A stretch of 64,000 nt of DNA from Culex pipiens pallens (Eukaryota > Arthropoda > Insecta > Diptera > Culicidae): positions 38,850,747 through 38,914,746 of the forward strand of contig NC_068939.1 in NCBI RefSeq assembly GCF_016801865.2, written 5' to 3'. The number at the start of each line of letters is the position of its first letter. Position 1 is the stretch's first letter. The position numbers and the translations under genes were made by a program. Positions 58,553 through 64,000 of this stretch are shown here, piece by piece. The notes beneath the pieces are model-generated. The model was not told the DNA's origin. It searched no databases and saw only the letters and a list, made by a program, of their open reading frames with translations.

Positions 58553-58652
58553 CTCACAATCCAGAGGTCGCCGGTTCGAATCCCGCGGCGGGCGCTCTAA
58601 AATTCTTTGTGGTAATATGGGTATTCGGCGCCGCCGCTAAAGTCAACTTCGT
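58553..58652 (+). repeat. 5'-truncated, internally deleted SINE (family B)
   Basis: A perfect TTTCAGAATTA duplication (58542-58552 and 58653-58663) surrounds a 100-bp SINE. It starts in the anticodon loop (CTCACAATCCAG), keeps the B box, and joins GGCGCCGCCGCT directly to the 3' end GTCAACTTCG. Relative to 32776-33019 about 115 bases are missing. Confidence 0.92.
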
Positions 58653-58663
58653 TTTCAGAATTA

Positions 58664-59359
58664 AGATGAAAAAAGTATCACAAAATCCTGCAACAGTTTT
58701 GCTACTACAAAAATATTACTTATTTGTTTGAATAGATATTTTCTGAAAAATATCAGCGAATTTATGGAAATACATTTTGATAATAGGCAACAAGTATTCT
58801 ATTCGATGAATAATTCTAAAATAAAGATTATATAACGTTTATTTTTAAGTTTACAATGAACTGTACAAGATTTTTATTATGGAAATTAAAGTTTACAGCA
58901 ATACATTTATTGCCCATAGATTTAACGGGATTTTTTCAAAGGGGCAAAATCTTGATATTTGATTTGCACTGTCTTAAAATATTGATTGAAAATTAAGAAA
59001 AAAAAAACATTGCTCTCAATCTAAAATGTTGTGTGACGTGCAAATCTATTATTTTTACAAATAAATAACAAAAGTTATACAAAAGTTATGACAGTTTTTG
59101 AACAATTACCTGCTTTTGAAATTTGTGAAAATTAAATTCAAAAGGATAAAATTAATTCAAAAACAATATATTATATGCCTTATAAGATATATTCTTTACG
59201 ACACGAATGCCATTGCTTTGGTAAAGTGTCTTTAATTAAACTAATAAAATAAAAGATACATTTCTTAGTAAAAGTTCACCAGTTTATCAAAATGTTCAAT
59301 ATAAAATGATGAAAACTAAATCATTTGTATAGTCCTTTACAATTGACAGTTAAAAAAAT
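58664..59359. other. AT-rich noncoding spacer
   Basis: No gene or clear repeat structure was recognised. Confidence 0.3.
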
Positions 59360-59689
59360 GACATCAGGGAAACTCCCTGATTCGATTCCTGAGGCTTATA
59401 CAAATAATTGTGAAACGTTTAGCGAAATCGGTTAAGGGTTAAGGGTGGCTTTTTATCGTTAAAATTGGTGAAACAAAAATCTTTTCATGCAAAAACGCCT
59501 TCGTAAAATCGTTATTAAGTCGTCAGGGTTAACTCGGATCATTTTGCGGTCTTGGACAAAGTTGCTTGTTATAAAATTTTACTTAAGAAACTCACACTTG
59601 ACAATGATCTGACATATTTAACGCCACCTTTTGACGGGATTTTGAAATTTGTGTCTTTCCCCAGACATTTAAAAAAGAAATCCACTTTC

Positions 59690-59815
59690 TGTCTTTTGTG
59701 GTCTCTGTTGCAAGTTTCTGCTCATTTCTAGGCGTTCGAAGGTTATGTGTGGTGAGTTACCCAAAACCTCTTTTACGCAAATGGACCGACGTTTGACTTC
59801 CCCATCCGATAGAAG
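59690..59815 (-). repeat. SINE family A 3' fragment
   Basis: On the minus strand it matches 5490-5610, including GAAGTCAAACGTCGGTCC (59783-59800), the CGCAAAAGAGGTTTTGGG region and GAGCAGAAACTTGCAACAGA. The tRNA head is absent. Confidence 0.8.
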
Positions 59816-59827
59816 GCATACATACTA

Positions 59828-60270
59828 GCCCGGGTCAAAAAAATTAAAGTTGCTCAAATCAAAAAATTATATGAGATTGCCCGAAAGAGTACTCTAAATG
59901 GAGGCTCAGGCCAAAATTTCAGCCCATTTGGTTGAAAACTGGCTTGCCTTGAGCAGGAACAAGTTTAAATGGGAATTAACCCGTAAAACTGGAGCATTTA
60001 GGTAAATTGCTCTGTGCAAGTCAGCCGTTAACAAATGACGACTTTTGCATACCATGGGGTCCTAAGGGATGGTCTGGGGAACAATTCCTCCAAAGGTTGC
60101 AAGACGATCCGAGGCCCCTGGCCTTGCCTTGAACCGGATTAATTCCGGCGTCGCAGACATTCTCATGGTCCCAGCAAAATGCATAGGGAAAAATCAAAGC
60201 ACACTAAGAAGGCTGCCTCGATCAGAGGACGCCACATGGTAATCAGCCACCACGTGGCAGGAGGGTATCA
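59828..60270. mobile_element. Rearranged second copy of the GCCCGGGTC foldback element
   Basis: It starts GCCCGGGTCAAAAAAATTAA after TA (59826-59827) and matches the reverse complement of 24365-24941 as far as GCCACCACGTGGCAGG. The expected right arm is missing. A GAAGCCGAATTTGAAGTTAT segment from the element reappears at about 60370 in the unexpected orientation. Confidence 0.8.
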
Positions 60271-60530
60271 TAAATTTTTGCTTTTAAAGTAGTTTTGTTA
60301 TTCCTAGAACACTTTATTCAGCCAGATATTTGATCAAAAACACCTTAAAATCGCTAAATGTAATTTTGAAGCCGAATTTGAAGTTATTTTTTTGTATTAC
60401 ATACACTTACCCTTAACCGATTTAGCTCAAAAATGGCACAGTTTCTTATTTTTACCTAAGGAATCGAGCCAGGGGGTATCTTTTACGATTTTCCAAAAAA
60501 ATCTTTTTTTTTGTCACTAGCGTGATCTCC

Positions 60531-60807
60531 ATCACCAAAAAAGCATAAATTTTATAAGGAGTGTTATTTTTTTCTTTTCTTAAATTAATTTTCATCATAA
60601 CGTCAAGCAACTCAAAAACATTTCCCAACTATTTTCACATATTTCTGATACATGATCCCTGTTTGAGCATTCCACCAAACTCGTAATAGCGCAACCCTTT
60701 ATCAGCTGAAAATACTAGCTTATTGTGTGTGAGCACTGCTACGCCCTTTTCCCTCACATGTGCGACTACACAACAGTATCACTTTTCCAGAGTGGCACAC
60801 CCATTTT

Positions 60808-60842
<35 letters not shown>

Positions 60843-61316
60843 TGCCGTATAATATTGCAACTCTTTTCCATTAAAACTTTATTATTCGCCTTTATTGCCC
60901 TTCCTTTATCGTGAGCCCAATGAATGGTGGTGGTGGTGTATGTGGCAAAGGTGGCGTTCAACGGGAAAACTGTTCATTTATAGGACGCCCCCTGCTCCAA
61001 ACCGGATAGGGGAAATGCGCCACTTATTGGCACTTCCTGTTTGGAGTTTCGGTGCGAGGGGCGGAGCAGGGAAATAACGTAAAACCGAAACTTGACAGTG
61101 TTTTGGAGCGGGTTTAATTCGGGAAGTAATGAAAACAGTTTGGATTAAAGTGGCAGTTTAGCCCTTATTGAATGTTGGGGAAGCCAGCTGGAAAAAAAAC
61201 TCCGGCTGGGTTGGTGGGTGTGTTTCGGTGGGCGGTTGAAGCGCACAAGTTTCGAGCTGTAGATTTAAGGAACAACCAGGTGGGTGTGTTTGTCTTGTTG
61301 TGGTTATCTTTATTCA

Positions 61317-61354
<38 letters not shown>

Positions 61355-61719
61355 TGACGGGGGAAATTTGCATGTTGGGGTGAGTTAATTGAACATTCGT
61401 GACAAGCGATGGTAATTTGCATTATTATCACACTTTGGAGCAGTCGTAACTGGCTGTTACCGGGAATTGAATAATGAGGAGATAATGAAGTAATTTTAGC
61501 ATCAAAGTTGTTTTCCGCATTTTTTTTTGCGATTTGGTAGGAAAGCTCAACGAAGCGTAGACCTTTTGATTATGTTTGTTTCTTATGAAAACTTTGTCAT
61601 TTATGGTATTCAACAAATTTTTACCAATGATATTTTTTCAGGAATTCTTTAATCGTTGATAATTCATTTATTTGGAAGCAAATGTTTTAGCAAATGTGTT
61701 TGCAAAGGGGGTTAATAAA
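60531..61719. other. Noncoding stretch with CA and GT microsatellites
   Basis: A (CA) tract lies at 60809-60838 and a (GT) tract at about 61319-61350. The intervening sequence (60880-61300) is GC-richer with no domain in any frame. Confidence 0.5.
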
Positions 61720-61721
61720 TA

Positions 61722-62650
61722 CCGTAAAACGGGGTGACTTTGATAGCCGGGGTGACTTTGATAGGTTTGCGATTTTTCCGCAAAAAGAAGAGTACAATTA
61801 AAAAACGTAAGGAATGGTTCAGAAACAAACTGACCGTGGTAGAGAATTGTTCAAAGTACCTCAAGAAGAAGTTTTCATAAAATTTTGAAGAGTTTAAAAA
61901 GTTAGTTAACTATAGTTAAGAAAATGTTAATGAAAGTCATTATTTTAAACTTCTCAAAGTGTCATGATTTTCTCAATGAACATGATTTTGAATCGGAAAA
62001 AGGAATGCATTTTCGGATTCTTTGGACAATTTTCCACTAGGAGAAGGTTAAATAAGTTTGTAAATAATAAATAACATGTGTTTTTGAAACACAGTTAAAA
62101 AAATCTTCTAATTTATAGGCATTTTCAATTAAACAAATTTCATGTAAAATGTGAAAACTTGTGATTCGTGCTTCGAATTCAGTATAAAATGCAATATAAA
62201 TCGATAATTTTATAGACAAAACTAGTTTTAACAAATTTCAGGCAAAATTCCGACTTTTTAACAATTTTACCTAAAATTTATATGTATTTTGTTAAAAAGC
62301 TTATAAACTTAGTTTACTTAACATAAACATTGATTTTTTTCTTACAAACTATATCAGCTACTTTAGTGATGGTACATTTAACGTACAAATAAAGTTGGGA
62401 CATCTTAAATATAATTTTAACAAGAAAAACTATGACTGTCAAAGTCACCCCGGTATTAAAACTAAGAATTTTTAACGTAACTATTTTTCTAAACACTATT
62501 GAAAAAACTTTTTTTCCAAAATAGTGCATGGACTTTGTGTGGCCTACCCCAGTACATGTTTTAAAAATAATAGTCTTGAGAAAAACCTTACCTGTTGGAA
62601 AATATTCTAAAAACAAATTGAAATCCTATCAAAGTCACCCCGGTTTACGG
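61722..62650 (-). mobile_element. 929-bp TA-flanked MITE, copy 2
   Basis: This is the reverse-orientation counterpart of 35447-36375, with the same 929-bp length, the same doubled GGGGTGACTTTGATAG word at one end and the single one at the other. TA lies at 61720-61721 and 62651-62652. It differs from copy 1 by scattered substitutions. Confidence 0.93.
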
Positions 62651-62663
62651 TACGTAAATGAAA

Positions 62664-63490
62664 CTTTAAGGATTTGGCAAGTCTGATATATGGCACCATG
62701 AAAGAAGGGCTCTTTCCCGTCATTTTGTGAGGTCCGGCGAAATATTTCGTCGAGGGGTCTAGAGCAACTTTTTTTTTGAAGATTTTTTTGCGATTTTATA
62801 GGATTTTTCTTCAGAAAAGTCGATAGAAATCGACGGGTTCATGTTCATATCCATTAAATTTCTTATGAATGTGCCTCAAGCGATTCTTAATTACATATTT
62901 GACCAAAATAGATATTTTTTATAGAAATTGTTCAGAAAACTGTACTCTACAATGTGATGGATTCGAAAATGTTTTAAAATATTTTAGTGTTGTATGGCAG
63001 AGGATTGAAAAAATAATGTTGGGAACCTTTTGGCTAAAAGTAGCTTTTAAATGAAATACTCTAAGTTTAGCAATGGTTAAAGCTCAAATTTGTATCCGGG
63101 CATGCTGTATTTTCATGATAAATTGTACAAAGAAAAGATTTTTATTTGGTCGATTTGAGGTTTCCAGCTTGGATGTTGGGGTTATTTCAAAGAAAGCTAG
63201 AAATCTGGTAAATTTGGGTTGGAAACTTTTGATTTGAGGTCAAATATGTAATTTAGAGTCGCTTGAGGCACATTCATAAGAAATTTGATGGATATGAACA
63301 TGAACTCATCGATTTCCATCGACTTTTCTGAAGAAAAATCCTATAAAATCTTCAAAAAAATCTTCAAAAAAAAAGTTGCTCTAGACCCTTCGACGAAATA
63401 TTTCGCCAGACTTAGCAAAATGACGGGAAAGAGCCCTTCTTTCATGGTACCAAATATCAGACTTGCCGAATTTTTTATCTTAAGTTTGTT
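62664..63490. mobile_element. Foldback element with about 225-bp arms
   Basis: The left arm (to about 62888) and right arm (from about 63252) are inverted complements. They share GGCAAGTCTGATAT, AGAAGGGCTCTTTCCCGTCA and CGAAATATTTCGTCGA. The spacer of about 360 bases is AT-rich. A 69-aa frame in the right arm has no domain. The element begins 11 bases after the TA of the 929-bp MITE. Confidence 0.82.
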
Positions 63491-63639
63491 CTAGGAAACA
63501 CACCGTGCACATGTTTTCAAATTCTTGTATATTGATTTTAAGGTCTTGTTCACAAGTTAGTCAGAAAACTAAAACCAATGTTTTTCTTGTTAAAAAATAG
63601 CCATTATTTTAATGGAATTTTCTGAAATCATTGAAAATT

Positions 63640-64000
63640 GCATTTTTGAAATTCCGTCATGAAACTACCTACTTTTCCAGTCATTCTCAAACCATAAAAC
63701 AGCCTACCTTTCTCTTTAAAAAAATGCTGAAAATAATACTTTTAGCAGTTTTTTTGTAGTTGAATTTTTCTGCTTTCGTTAAATCTCACCAAGTATAACA
63801 AATTAGTTTAATCCAATGATTACTGATAATGCTGTAGCTGCAAGGATATCCATCACTCTATACTAGTTTATAAGTTAAAACAAAATGTATTATGCTAAGT
63901 GCAAGAAATAAACATGAATTGAATTGAATTGAATTGAAAAAAATAATACTTTTCAACACTGTTTTTATTTTAGCAGTGGAATGACTAAACACACCGACAT
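63640..64000. repeat. Palindrome-rich foldback family, copy 2
   Basis: 63651-63743 matches 27705-27830 (AATTCCGTC.GAAACTACCTACTTTTCC and AATGCTGAAAA words). It resumes at 63941 after a LINE-tail insert and continues past the window end. Confidence 0.6.
63744..63940 (+). mobile_element. 5'-truncated LINE tail with (GAATT)4 end
   Basis: The 197-bp insert is flanked by the 13-bp direct repeat AAATAATACTTTT (63731-63743 and 63941-63953). It ends in AATAAACATGAATTGAATTG-type pentanucleotide repeats followed by A. Removing it restores the uninterrupted order seen in the related repeat at 27811. Too short to assign to a LINE clade. Confidence 0.7.

Larger units (their letters stand above)
59360..60530. 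repeat. Foldback family copy carrying nested insertions
   Basis: Left CGATTCCTGAGGC and AAATCGGTTAAGGG are mirrored at the right (CCCTTAACCGATTT and CCTAAGGAATCGAG). The copy is interrupted by a SINE fragment and a foldback element between about 59690 and 60270. Its ends match the repeat at the start of the window. Confidence 0.65.

Overview
The window looks like AT-rich mosquito nuclear DNA, most likely a culicine such as Culex. This is an inference. It rests on the very high density of small TA-flanked foldback elements (MITEs), several tRNA-derived SINEs, and a short Ty3/Gypsy LTR retrotransposon. No host gene, exon, canonical tRNA gene, rRNA or CRISPR array could be supported, so the stretch is probably intergenic or part of a very large intron. 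The only convincing protein-coding sequence is the retrotransposon polyprotein.

Layout. 1-7 kb holds foldback elements (2538-3267, 5665-6440) and a tRNA-Glu-like SINE (5376-5660). 7229-11664 is a structurally complete LTR retrotransposon: 154-bp LTRs differing at one base, a 5-bp target duplication, and one uninterrupted 1318-aa Gag-Pol frame. 13.4-15 kb holds a dispersed repeat and one MITE nested in another. 17.4-22.6 kb is the strangest part. A 2.4-kb foldback element with a nested SINE sits inside a (TTTTTGTA)n array. The array continues into 1426 bp made only of G and T, then resumes; 2682 consecutive plus-strand bases contain no C. 23.7-29 kb has more foldback elements and a tRNA-like relic. 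30-37.6 kb has microsatellites, SINEs, an element ending in CCCGGG clusters, a 929-bp MITE and two further hairpin elements. 39.3-40.4 and 46.6-47.6 kb are two hAT-type elements with perfect 8-bp duplications. 49.0-50.2 kb is a 1235-bp near-perfect palindrome. 53.9-64 kb is again nested repeats, including a second 929-bp MITE copy and a 5'-truncated LINE tail.

How the parts relate. The retrotransposon is autonomous in design. The MITEs encode nothing and would need transposases from elsewhere (Tc1/mariner-like for TA duplications, hAT for 8-bp duplications). SINEs would need a LINE machinery; a LINE 3' end is present at 63.7-63.9 kb. Several duplications and nested insertions allow relative ages to be read directly. 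The GC-richer, apparently single-copy blocks between repeats are noted as 'other'; I see no gene in them.
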